Source: Bifidobacterium catenulatum PV20-2 (GTDB lineage Bacteria; Actinomycetota; Actinomycetes; Actinomycetales; Bifidobacteriaceae). Taken from it: DNA of 64,000 bases. The stretch's first letter is position 1. Each line of letters begins with the position of its first letter. A program made the translations under genes and the position numbers. The notes under the pieces are model-generated. The model was not told where the DNA came from. It saw only the letters and a program-made list of their open reading frames with translations, and did no database searches. Location: NCBI RefSeq assembly GCF_000800455.1, contig NZ_CP007456.1:1736001-1800000 (forward strand). The letters run 5' to 3'. Positions 34,730-42,407 of this stretch are shown here, piece after piece.

Positions 34730-34749
34730 TATCTACCGTTCATTAGACA
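34730..34749. promoter_or_regulatory. Operator candidate before TetR
   Basis: TATCTAC-CGTTCA-TTAGACA is an inverted repeat with a 6-base centre just upstream of the TetR start. It matches the pair at 30716 and 30795 in spacing and in most bases. Confidence 0.5.
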
Positions 34750-34895
34750 GGCGAAATCGTATCAAAACACAGCATTTCCAATCGCCACATAAAAACGAGC
34801 CGATCTTCAACAGACCAGCTCGAAATTACATTCAAAACCACTTCGAGATCACATTCAGTCAGCCTCAGCCAACCAAAAAAATTCAAAAAGCAGTT

Positions 34896-36167
34896 TTACT
34901 TCTGGAACACGTCAGGATGCTTTGGATCGCCGGGCTCGTCGGCAAGCACACCTTCGAGCCCTAAGAATTCCTGCCAGAATTCCAGCGAATTGCCATACGG
35001 AGCGGCCTGATGTCCACGCGCCTGCAGGTTCGCCTTCGCCTCAAGCACGTCTTCCTCGCGAATGCCATCGAAATACGATTCGAGACGCTCACGGTTCGTT
35101 GGATCATAGAACAGCGATCCGATGATTTCCGTCAGTCGTTCCGCACGCGCTATCGGCAGTGAATCCCAGTGACGGAATTCAATGAAGTTCTTCAGACGGA
35201 CATCATTGAAATGCGTGGAAATCACATGATTGATCTCATATGCGTTGAGTTCTCGATCAGGATACACGTCGTTAGCATTCTCATAGAATGCAGGATGATG
35301 CAGATCAGTTCCGGGAGTTTCCAACGCTTCCGGAGTGTGCGTCAGATCAGCGAACATCATCGGCGTGCTCAACACGTCAACCGCATAATCCTCCCAACCG
35401 AAGCGAGGGTCAAACAATCCCGGAATAACGTTCGTGCGCTGCAAATCCAAATAATCCCACATGCGTTGGCGCAGCAACGGATACGGGTTCTCCTGCCCCT
35501 CGAAATACGGGGTGTTACGGAAGAACCAGGCGAGAATCGGGCCGACCACCGTGCCCAAACGCAGTTTAGAAATCGCATCCTGTTCGGAAACATAGTCGAT
35601 GCTGACCTGCGTCGAAGCGGAGCAACGCATCATGCACGGACCGAACTGGCCGACGCGCCCCAAATACGCGGTCATCGCCTTGTAACGGTCCTTCGGATTG
35701 ACGGGAATGTCGGCATAGCCGGACTTCGGCTGATACCCGTAATTGACCAAGCGAAAGCCGAGATCGTCAAGCACAGGATCGACTTCGCGGCGGAACGCTC
35801 CGTAAATCGTGCGCAGATCTTCCGGCTTGTGCAGAATGCCCAGCGAGCATTCCAGCTGACCGCCCGGCTCAAGCGACACGGAAATACCTTCGCGGCCAAG
35901 GCCAACAAGCCTGCCGTTCTCCCAGTATTCCTTGCTTTCGTCGTAATACGGGCGAATACGGTTCAGTAACGCCTCGATGCCGTTCTCCTCGTAATAGTTC
36001 ACGGCGGTATCATCGCTGTTATGTACCGGCAGATGCTCGATTTCCACACCGAAACCGCCGGTTCCGCGTTCTTGGCAGCCTGATTCGAAGAACTTGACCA
36101 GACTTTCCACATGCTTCGGATTCGGCTCGGTAAGCAGGTGTGCATAAGAAATTCGTGGCGTTGTCAT
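34896..36167 (-). CDS. Glutamate-cysteine ligase, GCS2 family
   Basis: This 423-residue protein is of the GCS2/EgtA type, which forms gamma-glutamylcysteine from glutamate, cysteine and ATP. Family segments are GFGVEIEHLPVH near residue 30, REGISVSLEPGGQLECSLGI near 100 (the EPxxQxE substrate and metal motif), CMMRCSASTQVSIDY near 190, and LKNFIEFRHWDSLPIARA near 350. The ATG at 36167 is chosen because AGGA lies upstream and because this gives the family start; the frame is open to 36263. No glutathione synthetase lies nearby, so the product may be gamma-glutamylcysteine itself or another gamma-glutamyl compound. Confidence 0.85.
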   Translation of the reverse strand: MTTPRISYAHLLTEPNPKHVESLVKFFESGCQERGTGGFGVEIEHLPVHNSDDTAVNYYEENGIEALLNRIRPYYDESKEYWENGRLVGLGREGISVSLEPGGQLECSLGILHKPEDLRTIYGAFRREVDPVLDDLGFRLVNYGYQPKSGYADIPVNPKDRYKAMTAYLGRVGQFGPCMMRCSASTQVSIDYVSEQDAISKLRLGTVVGPILAWFFRNTPYFEGQENPYPLLRQRMWDYLDLQRTNVIPGLFDPRFGWEDYAVDVLSTPMMFADLTHTPEALETPGTDLHHPAFYENANDVYPDRELNAYEINHVISTHFNDVRLKNFIEFRHWDSLPIARAERLTEIIGSLFYDPTNRERLESYFDGIREEDVLEAKANLQARGHQAAPYGNSLEFWQEFLGLEGVLADEPGDPKHPDVFQK

Positions 36168-36378
36168 GTTGGCAATCCTATCGAAACTCATTGATGAGCA
36201 CGGCGCGATTGCTATACGAAAAACTGATAGCCAACTCTTGCGTATCCCGAATCGAATACACAATTTCGATTAAAACAGACATGCTCTGCAAAGACGACCA
36301 ATAATAATTAACAGCTGTCAATAAAGTCAGAAGCAATTACCACTATTTTGAAGAATTGTTTGTATACATCAAATGAAA

Positions 36379-36412
36379 ATACCGACGCTGAAGATGTTGT
36401 CAGCGTCGGTAT
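36379..36412 (-). terminator. Terminator after the dehydratase-like gene
   Basis: ATACCGACGCTGA and TCAGCGTCGGTAT form a perfect 13-base-pair stem with an 8-base loop. The minus-strand tail is TTTCATTTG. It lies 44 bases after the stop at 36457. Confidence 0.75.
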
Positions 36413-36456
36413 GTTAGTCAATTCCAGTCAGTGCTTATTGATTTATCCGCCTATGA

Positions 36457-39400
36457 TCAGGCGGATTTTTCGCTTTGCGCCGCTCCACCCTGTCGCGCGG
36501 CCTTGTGAGCCTTCTTGGCGGCTGCGATCATCAGTTTGATACGGTTGAGCTGGTTCGCTTCGGATGCGCCCGGATCGTAGTCGATGGACACGATGTTGGC
36601 TTCCGGATGCAGGCGGCGAATCTTGCCGAACATACCTCGGCCGGTCACGTGGTTCGGCAGGCAGGCGAACGGCTGCGCACAAATCACGTTCGGGCAACCG
36701 GATTCGATGAGTTCAAGGATTTCCGCAGTCAGCAGCCAGCCTTCGCCAGCCTGCACGCCCACGGAAGTGACCTCGTCGGCCTTCTTGACCAGTTCCGGCA
36801 TCGGCAGGTCCTGGGAGAACTTGCCGTGTGCCAAATCTATCGCCTTGCGTACGGGAGCGTTGTACAAGTCAAGCGCCTTGCGCATCAGCGCGTAGCCAAG
36901 CTTGTTGCCGCCCATGCCGAGGTAATGCTCGTTCCAGTCGGAAATGTACGGGCGGGTGGTCATGAATTCCATGATGCCCGGCACCACAGCCTCGCAATTC
37001 TGCGATTCGATCACGTCGACCACATGGTTGTTGGCGTCCGGCTGGTACTTAACGAGAATCTCGCCCACCACGCCGACGCGCACCTTGCGCGGTTCGTCCT
37101 TCAACGGCAGCGCGTCGAACGATTTGACGATTTCTTTGACGAGCGTCGAATATGGCAGGTATCCCTTGCCGATGAACTTACGTGCCGTCTTCGAGCGACC
37201 GTGGTTCTCGAGCGTTTCACGCACGATGGTGTTCCAAGTCTTGTACAGCTGATTCGCACTACCAGGCGTCACCTCATATGGGCGCACGCGGTACAGGCAT
37301 TTCATCAGCAGGTCGCCGATGATGAGCGCCTTGATGACGCGATGAATCAATGCCGGCGTCGCTTTGAAGCCCGGATTGTCTTCAATGCCTTGCGTGGAAA
37401 TGGCGATTACTGGAATTTGCGGATATCCGGCATCGATCAGCGCCTTGCGAATCAGGCCGAAATAGTTTGTGGCTCGGCACATGCCGCCGGTCTGTGTGAT
37501 GGCGAGCGCGGTGTGTTCCGGATCGTATTTGCCGTCCAAAATCGCGTCCACGAGCTGACCGATAACCATGATGGCCGGGTAGCAGGCGTCGTTGTTGACG
37601 TATTTCAGGCCGGTTTCCACGTTTTCGCGGCTGGCGTGTTCGAGAATGTCGAACTTGTAGCCGCCGGAGCGGATCACGGATTCCACTAGGGAGAAGTGGA
37701 TCGGGCTCATCTGCGGAGCCACGATGGTGTAGTCCTTCATGTCTTTGCCGAATGGCACGCGGTTGGCGTATTTCGACATGGTGGCGGAATTGTGCGCGGA
37801 CTTCTTCACTTCGCCGATGCCGTTTTCCGCGGCACGCTTGGATGCGGCTTTAACGGCTTCGGTGAGTTTCGGATTGGCTTTCATCACGGTATCAAGCATG
37901 ACTTGACGGCCCGGAGTCGGCGCTTCCGTTCCGGTCTTGCGGAATTCGCCACGCTTGGCACCGGCTTCGGCGGATTCAAGCTGGGCCTGCGCTTCGGCGA
38001 GCTGCGCCTGAGCCATTTCCAGCTTGGCTTTCGCTTCAGCCACAGCATCCGATTGCACCGGCTGATCCTGCTTGCCGGGCACGGCACCGGCCAGAGCGCG
38101 GCGATGGTTGCGTTCACGCTCTTCGACGGCTGCCTTGAGTGAGCGAAGGCGGATTTTCGCCGCGCCCAGATTGGAGACTTCGTCGATTTTCAGCATGGTG
38201 TACACGTCAGCCTTGTCGGCGAGGATTTCGCCCACCTGGTCGGTGGTGATTGCGTCAAGACCGCAGCCGAAGGAGTTGAGCTGCACGAGTTCGAGGCCGG
38301 GGTACGAAGCGACGAAATTGGCCGCCGCGTACAGACGGGAATGGTAGGCCCACTGGTTGGTGACGCGCAATGGCATTTTGGTGACCTTGCGGTCTTCCAC
38401 ATGGCGGAAGCCGTCTGTGTTCTTCTTACGTGGATCGTCTTCATCGGCGGCGAGGAATTCGCTCAGGTTGAGCTTCTCCCCCGGCTGCAGTTCGCAGATC
38501 GAATCTTCAGACAATACCACCATACCGAGCGAGCATATGGTTTCCGGAATGCCATGGTTGACTTCCGGATCGATATGGTACGGGCGGCCTGCGAGCACGA
38601 TGCCTCGGCAGTCGTGTTCCTTCATGTAGGCGAGTGCCTTGAGGCCTTCCATTTGCACGTCGTGCTTGAAGACTTCGTTTTCGGCATATGCCGCTTTGAC
38701 TGCGGTTTTGGCTTCTTCACGGGTCACGTTGGCCCAAGCGAATTCTTCGACGATACGGTCGACCATGAGTTCATGGTTGGCCATGTTGAAGTATGGACGC
38801 ATGTAACGGATGCCTTCTTCGCGCAGTTCGGGCATGTTCGCGCCGATGACCACGGGATAGTTGGCTACCACCGGGCAGTTGTAGTGGTTGTCGGTGTTGG
38901 GTACCAGGTTCTCTTCGTAGCTGACGCACGGGTAGAAGATGTTTTTCACACCCTTGTTCAGCAGCCATTTGATGTGTCCGTGCACAAGTTTGGCCGGATA
39001 GCAAATGTTTTCGGATGCGATGGATTCGATGCCCGTTTCGAACAGTTCGTGCGAGCTTCGTCCGGAAATCATCACTTTGAAGCCGAGCGAGGTGAGCAGT
39101 GTGAACCAGAACGGATAGTTCTCGTACATGTTGAGTACGCGCGGAATGCCGATTTCGCCGCGGGTTGCGTTCTTGTCGGTGAGTCTGCGGTAGGCGAAGC
39201 AACGCTTGTACTTGTAGTCGTAGAGGTTCGGACGATCGGAACGCTTCTTTTTCGCGTCTCCGCCTCGTTCGCAGCGGTTGCCGGTCACGTAACGGGATCC
39301 GTCTTGGAAGGTGGTGATGGTGAGCTTGCAGTGGTTTTGGCACAGTTTGCACACGTCTCGTTCGGAGGTCATCGACAGGTTGTCGAGTTCTTCGCCGCTC

Positions 39401-40473
39401 AAAATGTTCGATGCGGTATGGCGTACGTCTGCGATCACCGCTTCTTTGGTGTCGGTGGTATCGACGTCTTCATTTTCCGCTTCGTCGGCATAGTGCATGC
39501 GTGCGGTCAGTGCGGCACCGTATGCGCCCATGAGTCCTGCGATGTTCGGTCGGGTCACTTCACGTTCTGTGAGCAGTTCGAATGCGCGGAGCACAGCGTC
39601 GTTGAGGAATGTGCCGCCCTGCACTACCACGGTGTCGCCAAGTTCACCGGAATCACGCAGTTTGATTACCTTGTAGAGGGCGTTGCGCACTACGGAATAG
39701 CACAGGCCTGCGGCGATGTCTTCGATGGACGCGCCTTCCTTTTGCGCCTGCTTCACGGACGAGTTCATGAACACGGTGCATCGGGAGCCCAAATCGACCG
39801 GATGGGTGGAGTTGAGTGCCGCTTGGGTGAATTCCTGAATGGTCAGACCCATGGAAATGGCAAACGTTTGCAAGAACGATCCACAGCCGGACGAGCATGC
39901 TTCGTTCACTGCGATGGAGTCGATCACGCCATCGTTGATGGCGAGATATTTCATGTCTTGGCCGCCGATATCGATGACGGCGGTAACGCCCGGGCTTACC
40001 ATTTCGGCACCGCGATAGTGAGCCATGGTTTCCACTACACCTTCGTCAAGGTGCAGTCCGGTGGTGATGAGGCCTTCGCCGTAGCCGGTCGCACAGGATC
40101 GTGCGATCCATGCGCCTTCAGGTAGTTCGGCTTGGATTTTTTTAACGATTTGCACGGCTGCCGTCAACGGGCTGCCTTCGTTGGTCGCATAAGAGGACCA
40201 TACGATTTCTCGATCGTCGTTCACCAACGTCGCTTTGATGGTGGTGGAACCGGCGTCGATGCCCAGGAAGTGCGGTCCTTGGGCTCCTTCGAGCGTGCCT
40301 TGATGGATATGCTCGCGATGATGTCGTTCGTTGAATGCGGTACGATCCGCTTCGGTAGCGAACAGCGGAGGCATGGTCGGAGTGTTGGACGGCAGGTTTT
40401 CCAGTTCGTCCAGGCGCGCCAGAAGGTCGGCGCAGGTTCGTGCTTCGTAATGCTTAGTCAAGGTCGTCACCAT
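36457..40473 (-). CDS. Fused acyl-CoA dehydratase activase / 2-hydroxyacyl-CoA dehydratase-like protein
   Basis: This protein has about 1338 residues. Residues ~65-330 form a BadF/BcrA/HgdC-type ATPase: FLGIDAGSTTIKATLV (phosphate 1), VIDIGGQDMKYLAI (connect), and cysteines in NEACSSGCGSF and GSRCTVFMNSSV that would bind the bridging 4Fe-4S cluster. Next is a cysteine segment, CKLCQNHC...RCERGG. The rest is a DUF2229/2-hydroxyglutaryl-CoA dehydratase-like region with conserved cysteines (ENICYPAKL, FYPCVSYEENLVPN, NDACYPAIMV, TGGMCRATNY). A coiled, Ala/Gln-rich linker lies near 880-920. Such fusions are related to double-cubane-cluster ATP-driven reductases. The substrate is unknown. The start at 40473 overlaps the upstream activase gene by 20 bases. 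Confidence 0.85.
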   Translation of the reverse strand: MVTTLTKHYEARTCADLLARLDELENLPSNTPTMPPLFATEADRTAFNERHHREHIHQGTLEGAQGPHFLGIDAGSTTIKATLVNDDREIVWSSYATNEGSPLTAAVQIVKKIQAELPEGAWIARSCATGYGEGLITTGLHLDEGVVETMAHYRGAEMVSPGVTAVIDIGGQDMKYLAINDGVIDSIAVNEACSSGCGSFLQTFAISMGLTIQEFTQAALNSTHPVDLGSRCTVFMNSSVKQAQKEGASIEDIAAGLCYSVVRNALYKVIKLRDSGELGDTVVVQGGTFLNDAVLRAFELLTEREVTRPNIAGLMGAYGAALTARMHYADEAENEDVDTTDTKEAVIADVRHTASNILSGEELDNLSMTSERDVCKLCQNHCKLTITTFQDGSRYVTGNRCERGGDAKKKRSDRPNLYDYKYKRCFAYRRLTDKNATRGEIGIPRVLNMYENYPFWFTLLTSLGFKVMISGRSSHELFETGIESIASENICYPAKLVHGHIKWLLNKGVKNIFYPCVSYEENLVPNTDNHYNCPVVANYPVVIGANMPELREEGIRYMRPYFNMANHELMVDRIVEEFAWANVTREEAKTAVKAAYAENEVFKHDVQMEGLKALAYMKEHDCRGIVLAGRPYHIDPEVNHGIPETICSLGMVVLSEDSICELQPGEKLNLSEFLAADEDDPRKKNTDGFRHVEDRKVTKMPLRVTNQWAYHSRLYAAANFVASYPGLELVQLNSFGCGLDAITTDQVGEILADKADVYTMLKIDEVSNLGAAKIRLRSLKAAVEERERNHRRALAGAVPGKQDQPVQSDAVAEAKAKLEMAQAQLAEAQAQLESAEAGAKRGEFRKTGTEAPTPGRQVMLDTVMKANPKLTEAVKAASKRAAENGIGEVKKSAHNSATMSKYANRVPFGKDMKDYTIVAPQMSPIHFSLVESVIRSGGYKFDILEHASRENVETGLKYVNNDACYPAIMVIGQLVDAILDGKYDPEHTALAITQTGGMCRATNYFGLIRKALIDAGYPQIPVIAISTQGIEDNPGFKATPALIHRVIKALIIGDLLMKCLYRVRPYEVTPGSANQLYKTWNTIVRETLENHGRSKTARKFIGKGYLPYSTLVKEIVKSFDALPLKDEPRKVRVGVVGEILVKYQPDANNHVVDVIESQNCEAVVPGIMEFMTTRPYISDWNEHYLGMGGNKLGYALMRKALDLYNAPVRKAIDLAHGKFSQDLPMPELVKKADEVTSVGVQAGEGWLLTAEILELIESGCPNVICAQPFACLPNHVTGRGMFGKIRRLHPEANIVSIDYDPGASEANQLNRIKLMIAAAKKAHKAARQGGAAQSEKSA

Positions 40474-41311
40474 CCTGATCGGCCTGCAATGCGGCACCGT
40501 ATGCCACATACAGGTGAGCATCGGTCGGAACAATGAATTCGTCCACTTTGCCGTCGAGCGCCCGCTTGAACGCGGCTCGCAGCTCGGACATGAAGAACAA
40601 CGGACCACCTAGGAAGATCACGGTTCCGTGAATCGGGCGTCCGGAGGCAAGGCCTGCAATGGTTTGCGTGGCCACTGCGGTGAAGATCGATGCGGCCAGA
40701 TCCGGTTTGGCCGCGCCATCGTTGATAAGCGGCTGCAAATCGGTTTTGGCGAACACGCCGCAACGTGATGCGATCGGATACAGGGTTTCGTATTGCGCGG
40801 CCATTTCGTTCAGACCAGCGGCGTCGGTGTCGAGCAGTGTTGCCATCTGGTCGATAAATGCGCCGGTACCACCTGCGCAGGAACCGTTCATGCGCTGTTC
40901 CGGAGTCGGCTTGAGATAGGTGATTTTTGCGTCTTCACCACCAAGCTCGATGATCACGTCAGCCTGCGGATATTCCTTGTCAATGGCTTCGGTTTCGGCG
41001 ATGACCTCCTGAACGAAGGGCACGTCGAGGCTGTCTGCAAGAGCAAGACCGCCTGAACCGGTAATGGCCAGACGAATCGGCTCGTCGCCTCGGCCAAGCT
41101 TTTCCAATTCTTTGTGGATGTCGGCCAGTAGTCCGGCCACGGTGGCGCGCACATTCGCGTGGTGACGCCGATAATCGGAGAACAGCGCGTCCGCGAGCGC
41201 GTCGGACTGATCGAGCACCACCGCCTTCACAGTAGTGGAACCGATATCAAGACCTACACGCAACGGCTTTGTGCCGTGCGTTTCGGTCACGGCTTCTGCT
41301 GCTTCAACCAT
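40454..41311 (-). CDS. Acyl-CoA dehydratase activase (BadF/BcrA/HgdC ATPase)
   Basis: This is a 285-residue ATPase of the activator family that injects low-potential electrons from a 4Fe-4S cluster into a partner by ATP hydrolysis. It begins near RVGLDIGSTTVKAVVLDQ (phosphate motif 1). It has IIELGGEDAKITYL, the cluster cysteines in NGSCAGGTGAFID and ASRCGVFAKTDL, and GTVIFLGGPLFF. It is translated just before the larger protein with a 20-base overlap. In many anaerobes two activase domains and the dehydratase-like part are one polypeptide, so this appears to be the split-off first domain. Confidence 0.9.
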   Translation of the reverse strand: MVEAAEAVTETHGTKPLRVGLDIGSTTVKAVVLDQSDALADALFSDYRRHHANVRATVAGLLADIHKELEKLGRGDEPIRLAITGSGGLALADSLDVPFVQEVIAETEAIDKEYPQADVIIELGGEDAKITYLKPTPEQRMNGSCAGGTGAFIDQMATLLDTDAAGLNEMAAQYETLYPIASRCGVFAKTDLQPLINDGAAKPDLAASIFTAVATQTIAGLASGRPIHGTVIFLGGPLFFMSELRAAFKRALDGKVDEFIVPTDAHLYVAYGAALQADQDGDDLD

Positions 41312-41463
41312 GTATCAACCTCTATCGTTCTATCCGCCGGGCTGCGTTCCCATGGCAGGCATGGAAGCCCCTACCCCGGTTATCCAATCATGTAATCGTA
41401 GTCTGTGCCCACGCCTAAGCGCTTCGTGAATGCTCGCAATCAGCATAAAATGCAAGAAACAGC

Positions 41464-41506
41464 GCATAAATTAGACAACTAATCCAGTCAATGTGTCTAA
41501 TTATGC
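41464..41506. promoter_or_regulatory. Inverted repeat before activase operon
   Basis: GCATAAATTAGACA and TGTCTAATTATGC are inverted with one bulged A around a 16-base loop. The element lies between the nrdG stop and the activase start. On the minus strand it overlaps TTGACT-N17-TATGCG, so it may be an operator over a promoter rather than a terminator. Confidence 0.4.
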
Positions 41507-41559
41507 ATCCGGACACTCGACGAATGCCGAAATCGCAAACCCAGCCAAACATTTCCATG

Positions 41560-42273
41560 TCAAGATGCGCCGCCTTCCCCCGCAGAACGGTCTTTGCCAT
41601 ATATTTCGGGAATGAATCGTGTTTGATCATGCAATTTCGGCCAAATCACCACTTGTCCGCTTTCCAGTGATTTCGGCACGTCGATGATGCGTTGGTTGCT
41701 GCTTCCGCGGAATTGCAGCAGGGAATCACGTAATTCTTTGATATAACGGCCGTCCACTAGAATGTCGATCAGTTCGAGCAGTTCGCGCTTGTCGGGGCTT
41801 TCGCCTTCGCGCATGAGCTCTTCCCACGTATAGCCGGTCCAGCACCAAATGTCTTTGGCATTACCGAACCGTTCGCGGATTTTGCGCGCGAGGGGCAACA
41901 GCACGCCCGTATTGAGCAATGGTTCGCCTCCGAGGAAGGTGATGCCTTGCACATACGATTGGCTTAAGTCATCCATGATTTGCGCTTCGAGCTTGTCGTT
42001 ATATTCGTGGCCGGCTTGGAAATCCCAGATTGACGTGTTGTAGCATTCCTCGCAATGGAACGGGCAGCCGGACACGTACAGCGAGCATCGGATGCCTTCT
42101 CCATCGGTCATGAGGAACCGTTTGTAGTCGGCAATCATATTGCGGCTCATGCGATTGGTCCATTGCCCTGCTTTGGGATTGTTGGAACGAGTTGTGGGGA
42201 TGAAAGGCCCGCGATTGGTTTCGTCCGCTGCAAAGTCACGACGTTGAATTGCTGGATTCGCGCTGCTGATCAT
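41560..42273 (-). CDS. nrdG: Anaerobic ribonucleotide reductase activating protein
   Basis: This is a 237-residue radical SAM enzyme that generates the glycyl radical on NrdD. The CxxxCxxC cluster motif is C70-PFH-C74-EE-C77 in YVSGCPFHCEECYN. It also has FLGGEPLLNTGVLL and IWCWTGYTWEEL, typical of NrdG. The N-terminal 45 residues form an extra hydrophilic extension before MIADYKRFLM. The ATG at 42273 is chosen because AAGGGGC lies upstream; the frame is open to 42366. It follows nrdD with a hairpin between. Confidence 0.95.
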   Translation of the reverse strand: MISSANPAIQRRDFAADETNRGPFIPTTRSNNPKAGQWTNRMSRNMIADYKRFLMTDGEGIRCSLYVSGCPFHCEECYNTSIWDFQAGHEYNDKLEAQIMDDLSQSYVQGITFLGGEPLLNTGVLLPLARKIRERFGNAKDIWCWTGYTWEELMREGESPDKRELLELIDILVDGRYIKELRDSLLQFRGSSNQRIIDVPKSLESGQVVIWPKLHDQTRFIPEIYGKDRSAGEGGAS

Positions 42274-42344
42274 ACGTTGCCCCTTCACGTTTTGCCGTTG
42301 CGTCGCATTTTTGCGATTGCTGATTGCCTCATGATTGTCACAGA

Positions 42345-42376
42345 ATGAAAGAGGGTGGAAACCCACCCTCTTTCAT
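42345..42376 (-). terminator. Hairpin between nrdD and nrdG
   Basis: ATGAAAGAGGGTGG and CCACCCTCTTTCAT form a 14-base-pair stem with a 4-base loop, 31 bases after the nrdD stop. It would end or attenuate transcription before nrdG, setting less NrdG than NrdD. Confidence 0.7.
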
Positions 42377-42407
42377 ATTTCGTTTATGCTTGCTGCCGAT
42401 GCGGCTC

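Noticed and set aside
38341..40125. 594-codon plus-strand frame opposite the dehydratase-like gene
   Set aside because: Same reason: an antisense shadow of a strongly conserved gene with clear motifs.
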